Shown: one piece after another, positions 1 to 7,410 of the stretch
Numbering within the stretch: the first letter of the stretch is position 1
Layout: each line of letters starts with the position of its first letter
Source: BPIH01 sp042408925
GTDB lineage: Bacteria > Chloroflexota > Limnocylindria > Limnocylindrales > CSP1-4
Reading direction: 5' to 3'
NCBI GenBank assembly: GCA_042408925.1
Contig: JBHOQO010000064.1
Coordinates: forward strand, 1 to 14,594
Length of the DNA stretch: 14,594 bases
Notes under the pieces: model-generated
Seen by the model: the letters and a program-made list of their open reading frames with translations, nothing else
Told to the model about the DNA's origin: nothing
Database searches by the model: none
Program-made: the position numbers and the translations under genes

Positions 1-519
1 TTCGAGGCCAGCGGCCCGGTCCCGACCTCCCTCGCCGACCTCGGCCGCTACAGCCAGGCCGTCGTCCTCGGCCGCTTCGACGGGCGGGTCGAGCCGGGCC
101 GGGTTGTCGGCGATCCCGAGTCGAGCCTCGGGCCCGAGTACGACGTCTACTTTGCAAACGTCGGCTTCCGGGTCGAGGCGGTCCTCGCCGGGAACCTCCC
201 CGCCGCCGACGCCTCGGACCTCCTCCTCGAGTACCTCGTCGCCGGACCGGACGAGATCGCCGCCCTGAAGACCACGCTCCCGACCGAGCGGACGGTCATG
301 TTCGTGGACCGGAAGCGGAGCGGGCTGATGGCCGGGGGCCGGGCCCTCTACGTCGAGTCCGGTCTCGGCCGGGGGACGTTCCGCGAGCTCGACGGCCGGA
401 CCGTACCCGTCGGCCTCGCCACCGATCCCCAGTTCGGCCGTCTCGAGGGGCTCCCCTTCGCCGACTTCATCGACCTCGTCCGCCGGGTCCCGATCCTCGA
501 CGAGATGCCGCCCGCCTGA
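1..519 (+). CDS. 3' end of an unrecognised protein (partial, start outside window)
   Basis: The frame is open from base 1 to a TGA at 517-519, giving the last 172 residues of a protein whose start is off the window. It shows the usual C-rich third positions of real genes here. I do not recognise the family. The visible part alternates short hydrophobic strands with charged loops (AVVLGRFDG, VGFRVEAVLAG, ERTVMFVDRKRSG) and ends in PILDEMPPA, which looks like a small beta-rich domain. There is no transmembrane segment in the visible part. Similar 'VVxGR ... VEEVLxG ... xxxLFxxRK' patterns occur in secreted or lipoprotein-like proteins of GC-rich bacteria, but that link is only an impression. 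The next gene starts about 200 bases later behind its own promoter, so this gene probably ends its transcription unit. Confidence 0.6.
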   Translation, partial: FEASGPVPTSLADLGRYSQAVVLGRFDGRVEPGRVVGDPESSLGPEYDVYFANVGFRVEAVLAGNLPAADASDLLLEYLVAGPDEIAALKTTLPTERTVMFVDRKRSGLMAGGRALYVESGLGRGTFRELDGRTVPVGLATDPQFGRLEGLPFADFIDLVRRVPILDEMPPA

Positions 520-707
520 GCCCGGCCCGCAGCGGCCCGGCGAGGGGCGGCGGCGGTGTCCGGCTGCTGCAGCCTGTTCACGCCGACGATAGAGGTCCGC
601 CCCCGAGGCGCGGAAGCGGCCCTGGTTCGCTGGCCGCAATCTCGGCCGCGCCGGACCGGAGGGAGCTGCCCAGCCCGCGGCACCGTTCCGAACGGCGGGC
701 CGGGCGC

Positions 708-713
708 TACCCT
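708..713 (+). promoter_or_regulatory. -10 box (TACCCT) for leaderless MFS transporter mRNA
   Basis: TACCCT sits in a GC-rich spacer and ends seven bases before the ATG at 721, so transcription would begin at or next to the A of the start codon. There is no GGAG-type ribosome site before this ATG. A weak -35-like stretch (TTCCGA, 686-691) lies 16 bases upstream. The same geometry recurs before 4647, 10611 (minus strand) and 12953. This is inferred from pattern only. Confidence 0.5.
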
Positions 714-720
714 TCCGCCG

Positions 721-2010
721 ATGGATCGCTCGCTCCGCTCGGTCATCGTCGGCACCTTCAGCCTCCGCTTTTCGACCGGGCTGACCGGCGCCCTCCTCGT
801 CTACTACCTCGCCGATCTGCCGAGCCACGGCGGACCGCGGGTCGACGCCCTCGTCGTCGGCGTCTTCGCGGCGACCTTCTTCGTCGCCGAGCTCGCCCTC
901 TCGCCGCCCTTCGGCCTCCTCTCGGACCGCCTCGGCCACCACCGGGTCATGGAGCTCGGGCCGCTCTTCGGGATCCTCGCCGTCGTCCTCACCTGGGCGA
1001 CGACGAACCTCGTCGTCCTCGGGCTGACCCGCTGGCTCGAGGGAGCCTCGACGGCAGCCTCCGTCCCCTCGATCCTCGGCTACATCGCCATGGTCACCGC
1101 CGGCGACGAGCTCCTCCGCGGGCGTGCCTCGGCCCGCTTCGAGGGCGCGACCCTCGCCGGCCTCGGCGGCGGCCTCGTGGCGGCGGGTTTCTTCTGGGAG
1201 GTCTTCGGCCGCGAGGCCTTCCTCGTCAACGCTGGGCTCTACGGCGTCTCGTGGGCGATCTATCGCTTCGGGGTCGCCGACCCGGCCGGCGAGGCGGCGA
1301 CGCTCCGGGCGCCCCACTATGGCTGGCGCCGCTACGGCGCCCTCCTCCGGAGCGCCCAGGTCTGGCTCCTTGCCCCGACCTGGATCGCCGTCAACGCCGC
1401 CATCGGGCTCTGGACGAGCCAGTCGATCTTCCAGCTCGTAAGCGAACCGCGCCCCGGGTTCGAAGACCAGCTCCTCATGGGCGGCCTCGATCCGGTCGAG
1501 ATCAGCCTCGGGCTCGCGGTCGGGCTCCTCGTCTTCTTCGCCGGCCTCGCCTTCTGGGGCGAGCGCTTCAAGACGACCCGCCGGACGACGATCATCTTCT
1601 ACGGGATCTGCGGCGGCGGCGTCGTCGCCCTCGCCGGGGCCGCAGTCAACCACAGCGGCGGGGCGCCGCTCCTCCTCGCGGGTGGCGCCGTCGTCCTCCT
1701 CGCCGGGCTCTTCGTCCTCGCCGGGGCGACGCCGGCGGCCCTCGGCCTCCTCGCCGACATCAGCGAGGCGTTCCCCGCCGACCGGGGCGCGATCATGGGT
1801 CTCTACTCGGTCTTCCTCGCCGTCGGCCAGATCGGGGGCGCCCTCGTCGGCGGGCTGGCGGCCGAACGGGCCGGGATCGACGGGCTCTTCGGGGCGACGG
1901 TCGGGCTCCTCCTCGTCGCCCTCGTCCCGCTCGCCCGACTCCGCTCCCTCGAGCACGTCGTCGGCCCGGCGAGATCCGAGGGCCGGGTCGAGGTCGTCGA
2001 CGGACCGTAG
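721..2010 (+). CDS. MFS-type membrane transporter
   Basis: This encodes a 429-residue polytopic membrane protein of the major facilitator superfamily, about the usual length. Residues 65-75 (GLLSDRLGHHR) match the cytoplasmic loop 2-3 signature of MFS carriers, Gx(L)xDRxGxxR. The rest is a run of hydrophobic segments with short polar loops, for example 44-62, 79-98, the Gly/Ala-rich helix near AGLGGGLVAAGFF, and two long Leu/Val/Gly segments in the C-terminal half. A longer central loop contains a charged RPGFEDQ stretch. The ATG at 721 was chosen over an in-frame GTG at 556 because the extra 55 residues are Arg/Pro-rich, lack family features, and would overrun the TACCCT box at 708. The substrate cannot be read from sequence. 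Drug, sugar or metabolite efflux are all possible, and the neighbours give no hint. Confidence 0.85.
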   Translation: MDRSLRSVIVGTFSLRFSTGLTGALLVYYLADLPSHGGPRVDALVVGVFAATFFVAELALSPPFGLLSDRLGHHRVMELGPLFGILAVVLTWATTNLVVLGLTRWLEGASTAASVPSILGYIAMVTAGDELLRGRASARFEGATLAGLGGGLVAAGFFWEVFGREAFLVNAGLYGVSWAIYRFGVADPAGEAATLRAPHYGWRRYGALLRSAQVWLLAPTWIAVNAAIGLWTSQSIFQLVSEPRPGFEDQLLMGGLDPVEISLGLAVGLLVFFAGLAFWGERFKTTRRTTIIFYGICGGGVVALAGAAVNHSGGAPLLLAGGAVVLLAGLFVLAGATPAALGLLADISEAFPADRGAIMGLYSVFLAVGQIGGALVGGLAAERAGIDGLFGATVGLLLVALVPLARLRSLEHVVGPARSEGRVEVVDGP

Positions 2011-2060
2011 GCCACGGGCGACCCACCCGCGGACCCTCCCGAGGCGGTCCTCGAGGCGGG

Positions 2061-2066
2061 TATCAT
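2061..2066 (+). promoter_or_regulatory. -10 box (TATCAT) upstream of DegV gene
   Basis: TATCAT lies 34 bases before the GTG at 2101, so the mRNA would have a leader of roughly 28 bases. That leader contains a strong purine-rich ribosome site, GGAGGAGG at 2089-2096. I see no good -35 element. Inferred from pattern. Confidence 0.45.
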
Positions 2067-2100
2067 CGGACCGACCAGCGGGGGGAATGGAGGAGGAGCC

Positions 2101-2952
2101 GTGGGCCGCGTCGCCGTCGTCACCGATTCCGCGTCCGACCTGCCGCCCGACCGTGCCGAACGGGCCGGCATCGCCATCGTCCCCCTCATCGTCCGCTTCG
2201 GCGAGGAGAGCTTCCGGGTCGGGGTCGAGCTCTCGACCGAGGCGTTCTGGGAGCGCCTCCTCGCTCCCGGGGCGCCGTTCCCGACGACGGCGGCGGCCGC
2301 CCCGGGCGACTTCCAGGCCGCCTTCGAGCGGGCCTTCGCCGCCGGCGCCGAGGCGGTCGTCTGCATCACGGTCGGGAGCAAGCTCTCCGGGACCCACAAG
2401 AGCGCCGAGATCGCCCGGGGGCTGCTTCGGGATCGGGAGATCCACGTCGTCGACTCGCAGCTCGCCTCGATGGGCGTCGGGATGCTCGCCGAGATCGCCG
2501 CCGAGCTCGCGGCGGGCGGGATGCCGGCCGCCGAGATCGCCCGGGCCGTCCAGGCGACGGTTCCGCGGATCGATCTCTACGTCGCCATCGACACCCTCGA
2601 GTACCTCCGGCGCGGCGGGCGGATCAGCGCCGCCCAGGCCGCCATCGGCGGGGTCCTCTCGGTCAAGCCGATCATCACGGTCCGCGACGGCGTCGTCGAA
2701 ACGGCCGATCGGGTCCGGACCCGGGGCAAGGCCCGCGAACGGGTCCTCGAGCTCCTCGCAGCGGCCCCGGTCGAGCGGGCCGCCCTCCTCTACACCCCCG
2801 GTGGCGAGATCGACGCCTTTCGGACGGCGTTCCTCGAGCGGGTCCCGGGCGGCCTTTCGGAGGATCGGGTGACGGTCCAGCTCGTCGGCGCCTCGGTCGG
2901 GCCGCACCTGGGGCCGGGCTGCGTCGGCGGGGTCGTCCTCCGGCCCGCTTGA
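2101..2952 (+). CDS. DegV family fatty-acid-binding protein
   Basis: DegV proteins are two-domain cytoplasmic proteins that bind a long-chain fatty acid. In Firmicutes (FakB) they present it to the kinase FakA for phosphorylation. The 283-residue length is typical. Family landmarks are all present: DSASD at 9-13, PTTAAAAPGDF at 61-71, SKLSGTHKSA at 93-102, DTLEYLRRGGRIS at 164-176, VKPII at 188-192, and the C-terminal GPHLGPGCVGG motif. The GTG start follows a strong GGAGGAGG site (2089-2096). No FakA-like kinase (DAK2/DhaL domain) lies in this window, so a partner must be elsewhere if the Firmicute model applies. The gene stands between an MFS transporter and a dehydrogenase with its own predicted promoter, so it is probably monocistronic. 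Family assignment is firm, while the in vivo ligand is inferred. Confidence 0.93.
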   Translation: MGRVAVVTDSASDLPPDRAERAGIAIVPLIVRFGEESFRVGVELSTEAFWERLLAPGAPFPTTAAAAPGDFQAAFERAFAAGAEAVVCITVGSKLSGTHKSAEIARGLLRDREIHVVDSQLASMGVGMLAEIAAELAAGGMPAAEIARAVQATVPRIDLYVAIDTLEYLRRGGRISAAQAAIGGVLSVKPIITVRDGVVETADRVRTRGKARERVLELLAAAPVERAALLYTPGGEIDAFRTAFLERVPGGLSEDRVTVQLVGASVGPHLGPGCVGGVVLRPA

Positions 2953-3004
2953 CGCCGGAGCGCCTGACGCCGGTCCCGCCGGACGCCGGAGCGCCTGACG
3001 CCGG
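2951..3004. repeat. Two 23-bp direct repeats with four phased GACGCCGG octamers
   Basis: Two identical 23-bp units occupy 2951-2973 and 2982-3004 (31-bp period) and start within the stop codon of the DegV gene. Each unit begins and ends with GACGCCGG, so the octamer occurs at 2951, 2966, 2982 and 2997, spaced 15, 16 and 15 bases. The units are non-coding. Function is unknown. They could be a simple local duplication or a set of protein-binding sites. Confidence 0.8.
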
Positions 3005-3007
3005 CAC

Positions 3008-3070
3008 GCCCCGAAGCGCCGTCTGCCGTCCCGCCCCGAAGCGCCGTCTGCCGTCCCGCCCCGACGCGCC
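3008..3070. repeat. 25-bp tandem repeat, two full copies plus a partial third
   Basis: Two identical 25-bp units lie head to tail at 3008-3032 and 3033-3057, each containing CCCCGAAGCGCCGTCTGCCG. A decayed third copy (GCCCCGACGCGCC) covers 3058-3070. The units sit just after the phased octamer repeat. No open frame or RNA-gene structure explains them. The rest of the 335-base spacer (3071-3287) holds the gdh promoter and leader, and I see nothing else in it. Confidence 0.8.
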
Positions 3071-3147
3071 GGCGACGGACGCGCGGCGGGCCGAACGGCC
3101 CCCTTCCGCGGGGCGGACCGACCGTCCGAGCCACCCGAGCCGCTGGC

Positions 3148-3153
3148 TATACT
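3148..3153 (+). promoter_or_regulatory. -10 box (TATACT) upstream of glutamate dehydrogenase gene
   Basis: TATACT is the closest match to the consensus -10 in the window. It lies 134 bases before the ATG at 3288, predicting a long leader of about 128 bases. The leader ends in a good ribosome site, GGAGATGGAGG at 3270-3280. CCGTCCGA at 3122-3129 sits where a -35 element would be, and a similar string precedes the boxes at 708 and 10708. The long leader could carry regulation, but I do not recognise a riboswitch in it. Confidence 0.5.
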
Positions 3154-3287
3154 CGCCCCGTTCTCGGACGCGCTCCGCCGTCCGCCCCCGAGCAGCGGGC
3201 GGCGCCGCGCCCCGTGGAGTCGTCCGGGAGACGACTCACCAGCCGGATCGCCCGCGCACCCGGGGATCCGGAGATGGAGGCAACCCG

Positions 3288-4553
3288 ATGGCCACCGAGC
3301 ATGCCGCGGCGGCGATCAACCCCTGGCACGTCGCCCAGCGTCAGTTCGACCTCGCCGCCGACCGCCTGAACCTCGACCCGGGGCTTCGCCGCGTCCTCCG
3401 CGAGCCCCGTCGCGAGCTGACCGTCCACTTCCCGGTGAAGATGGACGACGGCTCGGTCCAGGTCCTGACCGGCTACCGCGTCCAGCACAACCTCGGCCGC
3501 GGACCGGCGAAGGGCGGGATCCGCTACCACCCCGACGTCACCCTCGACGAGGTCAAGGCCCTCGCCATGTGGATGACCTGGAAGTGCGCGGTCGTCGCCA
3601 TCCCCTTCGGCGGCGGCAAGGGCGGCGTCGTCGTCGACCCCAAGAAGCTCTCGATGAAGGAGCTCGAGGCGCTGACCCGCCGCTTCACGACCGAGATCAG
3701 CGTCCTCATCGGCCCGGAACGGGACATCCCGGCCCCCGACGTCAACACGAACGCCCAGGTCATGGCCTGGATCATGGACACCTACTCGATGCACGTCGGG
3801 TACACGGTCCCGGGGGTCGTGACCGGCAAGCCGATCAGCCTCGGCGGCTCCGAGGGCCGGGCCGAGGCGACGGCCCGGGGCGTCGTCTACACGATCGTCG
3901 AGGCGGCCGCCGAGCTCGGTATCGACCTCCGGCGGGCGACCGTCGCCGTCCAGGGCTTCGGCAACGCCGGCTCCATCGCCGCCCGGCTCATGGCCGCCGA
4001 GGGCTCGAAGGTCATCGCCGTCTCCGATTCGGCCGGCGGCATTCACCGCGAGGACGGCCTCGACGTCGAGCGGGTCATGGCCTGGAAGCGCGAGCACGGG
4101 ACCGTCGTCGGCTTCCCCGGCGCCGAGCCGATCTCGAACGCCGAGCTCCTCGAGCTGCCCTGCGACGTCCTCATCCCGGCCGCCCTCGAGAACGTCATCA
4201 CCGAGCGGAACGCCGAGCGCGTCGGGGCCCGGATCGTCGCCGAGGCGGCGAACGGCCCGACGACCCCCGAGGCCGACGCGATCCTCTTCCGGCGCGGCGT
4301 CTTTGTCATCCCCGACATCCTCTGCAACGCCGGCGGGGTGACGGTCAGCTACTTCGAGTGGGTCCAGGACCTCAACCGCGACCACTGGAGCGAGGCGATC
4401 GTGAACGCCAAGCTTCGCGAGATCATGGTCAAGGCCTTCAAGGAGGTCCGCTCGGTCGCCGACCGGGAGCGCTGCGACAACCGGCTCGCGGCGTACCTCC
4501 TCGCCGTCGAGCGGGTCGCCGACGCCACGGCGATGCGCGGCCTCTACCCGTAG
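3288..4553 (+). CDS. gdhA: Glu/Leu/Phe/Val dehydrogenase (glutamate dehydrogenase type)
   Basis: This enzyme oxidatively deaminates glutamate to 2-oxoglutarate and ammonia with NAD(P), or runs in reverse, in the cytoplasm as a homo-hexamer. The 421 residues match the short bacterial class. Lys75 (PAKGG), Lys99 (MTWK), catalytic Lys111 (GGGKGG) and Asp151 (PAPD) have exactly the mutual spacing of Lys89, Lys113, Lys125 and Asp165 in Clostridium symbiosum GDH. Ser354 in VTVSYFEW matches its substrate-binding Ser380. The dinucleotide fold begins at GFGNAGS (223-229). The ATG is preceded by GGAGATGGAGG (3270-3280). An in-frame upstream extension is Arg/Pro-rich noise running through the repeats and was rejected. 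NAD versus NADP preference cannot be decided by eye, and the gene symbol is generic (gudB or rocG would do equally well). It appears to be transcribed alone. Confidence 0.95.
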   Translation: MATEHAAAAINPWHVAQRQFDLAADRLNLDPGLRRVLREPRRELTVHFPVKMDDGSVQVLTGYRVQHNLGRGPAKGGIRYHPDVTLDEVKALAMWMTWKCAVVAIPFGGGKGGVVVDPKKLSMKELEALTRRFTTEISVLIGPERDIPAPDVNTNAQVMAWIMDTYSMHVGYTVPGVVTGKPISLGGSEGRAEATARGVVYTIVEAAAELGIDLRRATVAVQGFGNAGSIAARLMAAEGSKVIAVSDSAGGIHREDGLDVERVMAWKREHGTVVGFPGAEPISNAELLELPCDVLIPAALENVITERNAERVGARIVAEAANGPTTPEADAILFRRGVFVIPDILCNAGGVTVSYFEWVQDLNRDHWSEAIVNAKLREIMVKAFKEVRSVADRERCDNRLAAYLLAVERVADATAMRGLYP

Positions 4554-4633
4554 GCGACCGGGCCCGCGGCGGTCGAGCGAGGCGGCCGCCCGCGATCCCG
4601 ACCGTCCGGGCTCGCCCGTCGAGGCCCGAGTGC

Positions 4634-4639
4634 TAGAGT
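4634..4639 (+). promoter_or_regulatory. -10 box (TGC-TAGAGT) for leaderless mRNA of 4647 gene
   Basis: TAGAGT, preceded by TGC (a possible extended -10), ends seven bases before the ATG at 4647. There is no ribosome site between them. The first transcribed base would be at or one base before the start codon. No -35 element is evident. Confidence 0.5.
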
Positions 4640-4646
4640 TCGGGCC

Positions 4647-5258
4647 ATGCTCGACCACGAAGAAAAGTTCCTCTTCAAGGAGGAGATCCTCCACCTGGCG
4701 AACGCCCTCAACGAGCCGGGGATGCTCGACAACGTCGAGGACCTCCTGACCGACGTGATCACGAGCCCCCGCTTCGACTCGGAGGTCTTCACCCTCGAGC
4801 GGTCGCTCCAGGTCATGCTCGGGCCGCGGGCCGGAACGACCCTCGTCGGGCTCCTGACCGTCGCCCCGGAGGTCTTCGACGAGGTCGCCGAGGTTCGGAT
4901 CCCGCCGGAGGTCCACGAGCGGCTCGTCGCCTGGCGGGCCCGCTTCGGCCTCGCCATCGACAACGCCCTGAACTTCCTGAACAACCCCGACGGGATCCAG
5001 GGCCACAACTTCTCGACCCAGATCGCCCACGTCGACGACCGGCGGGTCCTCCAGGGCCGCCTCACCCTCGTCCGCTACAACAACGAGCCCCAGTTCTTCG
5101 TCGCCGACGCGAGCGTCTTCCTCGGCCTCGTCGCCGACGTCCTCGAGCGGCTCGGGCCGTATCTGGAGCCCGACGTCGTCGAGGAGGAGACGATCACCCG
5201 GCTCCGGGACGCGATCGCCCTCATCGAACGCAAGACCGGGGCCCGCGGCCGGAGCTGA
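4647..5258 (+). CDS. Unrecognised 203-residue soluble protein
   Basis: I do not recognise this family. The product is 203 residues, acidic, with no signal peptide or membrane span. The first 50 residues look helical and charged (LDHEEKFLFKEEILHLANALNE, then EDLLTDVIT). A central part, 88-130, contains a WRARFGLAIDNALNFLNNPDG stretch followed by GHNFSTQIAHVDDRR. Then comes a strand-rich LTLVRYNNEPQFFVADASVFL and a helical end (LRDAIALIERK). The overall pattern suggests a folded alpha/beta protein. The ATG has no ribosome site but directly follows a TAGAGT box. The DRTGG/P-loop gene follows after 55 bases without an evident promoter, so the two are probably cotranscribed and may work together. 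Coding is well supported by third-position C bias throughout. Confidence 0.75.
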   Translation: MLDHEEKFLFKEEILHLANALNEPGMLDNVEDLLTDVITSPRFDSEVFTLERSLQVMLGPRAGTTLVGLLTVAPEVFDEVAEVRIPPEVHERLVAWRARFGLAIDNALNFLNNPDGIQGHNFSTQIAHVDDRRVLQGRLTLVRYNNEPQFFVADASVFLGLVADVLERLGPYLEPDVVEEETITRLRDAIALIERKTGARGRS

Positions 5259-5313
5259 ACGGTCGAACGGGCGAGCCGACCCCGACGGACGGCCCGAGCC
5301 GAACCCGACCCCG

Positions 5314-6480
5314 ATGATGCGCCAGATCTACCTCGCCGCGACCGGCCAGAACCGCGGCAAGACGACCGTCGCCCTGGGCGTCCTCGACGGCTTCCGACGG
5401 CGCGGCCTCGACGCCGGCTTCATCAAGCCGGTCGGCCAGCGGTACGTCATCGAGGACGGCGCGCCGGCCGACGAGGACGCCGTCCTCATGAAGAGCGTCT
5501 TCGGCCTCGCCGAGCCGCTCTCGCTCATGAGCCCGGTCCACATCCCGCGGGGCTTCACCCGCGCCTACATCGAGGGCCGGGTCGTCGACGACCTCGCCGG
5601 CCGGATCCGGGCCGCCCACGCCGAGCTCGCCGCCCGCCGCGAGATCCTCCTCATCGAGGGGACCGGGCACGCCGGGGTCGGAGCCGTCATCGGCCTCTCG
5701 AACGCGACCGTCGCGGCGCTCCTCGGGGCCCCGGCGATCATCGTCTCCGAGGGCGGCGTCGGCCGCCCCATCGACGAGATCGTCGTGAACGCGGCGCTCT
5801 TCGCCCGGGAGGGGGTTCGGGTCGCCGGGGCGATCGTGAACAAGGTCGACGTCGACGCCCGACCGGACCTGCCCCGGATCCTCGAGCGCGGCCTCGCCCT
5901 CCACGGGATCCGGCTCCTCGGCGTCCTCCCGTACCGCCCGATCCTCTCGAACCCGACCCTGGCGATGGTCCTCGAGGGGGTCCAGGGCGAGCGGATCCAC
6001 GAAGGCCCGAACCTCGACGCGGTCATCGACGAGGTCGCCATCGGGGCGATGGAGCCCGAGCACGTCCTCGAGCGGATCGGGCCCGGGACCCTCGTCATCG
6101 TCCCCGGCGACCGGGAGGACGTCCTCCTCGCCATCGCGACGACCCATCTGGTGGGCCCCCCGGGCGGCGGCCGGGCCGCGCTCGTTGGGGCGGGCACGCC
6201 CGACGGCGCCGGCGCCCGGGGGCGGCCTGGGGTCGCCCTCGGCCTCGTCCTGACCGGCGGCTACCGGCCGCGGCGGGCCGTCCTCGACGCGATCCGGCGG
6301 GCGGACCTCTTCTGCACCCTCGTCGAGGCGGACACGTACGCCGTCGCCTCCGAGATCCATGACCTCCTCGTCAAGACCCATCCCTCGGACCGGGGCAAGA
6401 TCGAGCTCATCAAGGACCTCGTCTGGGAGCACCTCGCCATCGACCGGGTCCTCGAGGCGGCGACGCCGGTCCCGGCCTGA
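5314..6480 (+). CDS. BioD-like P-loop NTPase with DRTGG domain (Pta N-terminal-like)
   Basis: The 388-residue protein resembles the N-terminal regulatory part of long phosphotransacetylases, here standing alone without the catalytic PTA domain. The first half is a dethiobiotin-synthetase-like P-loop fold: a Walker A variant TGQNRGKTT at 10-18, FIKPVGQR at 36-43, and EGTGHAGVG at 115-123. The second half, from about 240, is a DRTGG domain with VIVPGDREDV (261-270) and LVLTGGYRPRR (311-321). A Gly/Ala/Pro-rich insert at 281-307 interrupts it. Such proteins are usually annotated as AAA family or phosphotransacetylase-family proteins, and their function is poorly defined, perhaps nucleotide or metabolite sensing. 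Two ATGs (5314, 5317) are possible and neither has a clear ribosome site. The gene lies 55 bases after the 203-residue protein gene and converges on panC with a 36-base gap. Confidence 0.85.
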   Translation: MMRQIYLAATGQNRGKTTVALGVLDGFRRRGLDAGFIKPVGQRYVIEDGAPADEDAVLMKSVFGLAEPLSLMSPVHIPRGFTRAYIEGRVVDDLAGRIRAAHAELAARREILLIEGTGHAGVGAVIGLSNATVAALLGAPAIIVSEGGVGRPIDEIVVNAALFAREGVRVAGAIVNKVDVDARPDLPRILERGLALHGIRLLGVLPYRPILSNPTLAMVLEGVQGERIHEGPNLDAVIDEVAIGAMEPEHVLERIGPGTLVIVPGDREDVLLAIATTHLVGPPGGGRAALVGAGTPDGAGARGRPGVALGLVLTGGYRPRRAVLDAIRRADLFCTLVEADTYAVASEIHDLLVKTHPSDRGKIELIKDLVWEHLAIDRVLEAATPVPA

Positions 6481-6489
6481 CGCCCTCGG

Positions 6490-6512
6490 GCCGCGGGCAG
6501 GGGTGCCGCGGC
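6490..6512. terminator. Possible bidirectional hairpin between convergent genes
   Basis: GCCGCGG (6490-6496) and its reverse complement CCGCGGC (6506-6512) form a 7-bp stem with a 9-base loop. It lies exactly in the 36-base gap between the stops of the DRTGG gene and panC. There is no U-tract on either side, so it is not a classic intrinsic terminator. Its position is the main argument. Confidence 0.35.
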
Positions 6513-6516
6513 GGCC

Positions 6517-7410
6517 TCAGGTCCCGGGCGGGACGACGAGCTCGTTGTCGATGAGCCGGACCCCCTCGATCCGGGCGGCGAGGGAGAGGAGCGTCGGGCG
6601 GTCGATGGTCTCGAGCTCCTCGAGGGTCGCCTCGTCGGCGGCCGAGACGTACTCGACCTCGATCGCCGGCTCGGCCGCGAGGACCGCCCGGATCGCCGCC
6701 CGGGCCGCCTCGGCCGAGCGCTCGCCGGCCTCGATCCGGGCCCGTCCGGCGAGGAGCGCCCGATGGAGGCGGGGGGCGACGGCCCGACCGGCGGGCGACA
6801 GCCGGACGTTCCGCGACGAGCAGGCGAGGCCGTCGGCCTCGCGGACCGTCGGGCAGGCCACGATCTCGGTCGGGATCGCCAGGTCGGCGACCATCCGCCG
6901 GACGACCCGGAGCTGCTGGGCGTCCTTCTCGCCGAAGTAGGCCCGCTCCGCCCCGACGAGGCCGAGGAGGATGGCGACGACCGTCGTCACCCCTTCGAAG
7001 TGGCCCGGCCGGGTGGCGCCCTCGAGGCGTTCGGTGAGCCGCCCGACCCGGACCGTCGTCTGGAAGCCGGGCGGGTAGACCTCCTCGACCGACGGGACGA
7101 AGACGACGTCGACCCCCTCGGCGGCGCAGACGGCCAGGTCGGCGGCCTCGGTCCGCGGGTAGGCGGCGAGATCGTCGGGCCGCTCGAACTGCCGGGGATT
7201 CACGAAGATCGAGACGACGACCGTGGCGTTCTCGGCCCGGGCCCGTCGGATGAGCGAGCGGTGGCCGTCGTGGAGGGCGCCCATCGTCGGCACGAAGCCG
7301 ACCGGTCGCGGCCGACGGGCGACGGCGGCCCGGAGCTCGGCCCGGGTCGCGACGACCGCGACTGCGCCGGCGGCCGGCTCGAGGTCGGGACCGGTCGACG
7401 CGTCCCTCAC
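6517..7410 (-). CDS. panC: Pantothenate synthetase (pantoate-beta-alanine ligase)
   Basis: PanC joins pantoate and beta-alanine with ATP, via a pantoyl-adenylate, to give pantothenate in the cytoplasm. The 297 residues are close to the usual length of about 280-300. Class I synthetase-like signatures are clear: PTMGALHDGH at 41-50 (His47 and His50 of the HIGH-like motif), FVNPRQF at 69-75, RPGHFEGV at 134-141, FGEKDAQQL at 159-167, and SSRNVRLS at 198-205, equivalent to the KMSKS-type loop. The first 20 residues before VAVVATRAEL are extra. The GTG start at 7410 overlaps the panB stop by four bases (GTGA), which fixes it as the likely translationally coupled start. It is the last gene of the coaX-coaBC-panB-panC operon. 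Confidence 0.95.
   Translation of the reverse strand: MRDASTGPDLEPAAGAVAVVATRAELRAAVARRPRPVGFVPTMGALHDGHRSLIRRARAENATVVVSIFVNPRQFERPDDLAAYPRTEAADLAVCAAEGVDVVFVPSVEEVYPPGFQTTVRVGRLTERLEGATRPGHFEGVTTVVAILLGLVGAERAYFGEKDAQQLRVVRRMVADLAIPTEIVACPTVREADGLACSSRNVRLSPAGRAVAPRLHRALLAGRARIEAGERSAEAARAAIRAVLAAEPAIEVEYVSAADEATLEELETIDRPTLLSLAARIEGVRLIDNELVVPPGT

Noticed and set aside
556..720. GTG start giving the MFS transporter a 55-residue N-terminal extension
   Set aside because: The extension is Arg/Pro/Gly-rich, not membrane-like, and overlaps the TACCCT promoter box. The ATG at 721 begins directly at the first helix.
2951..3070. CRISPR array
   Set aside because: The repeats are contiguous or separated by only 8 bases, there are two different units, and no cas gene or unique spacers are present.
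2953..3287. RNA gene or small protein gene in the largest spacer
   Set aside because: No tRNA-like cloverleaf, and the open frames through it are repeat-driven without a ribosome site. Only repeats, a -10 box and a leader are supported.
3147..5030. Long minus-strand open frame of about 627 codons antisense to gdh and the 4647 gene
   Set aside because: It is antisense to two well-supported genes, its composition is Asp/Gly/Arg/Val-rich without any family motif, and such frames arise routinely opposite C-ending codons in GC-rich DNA.
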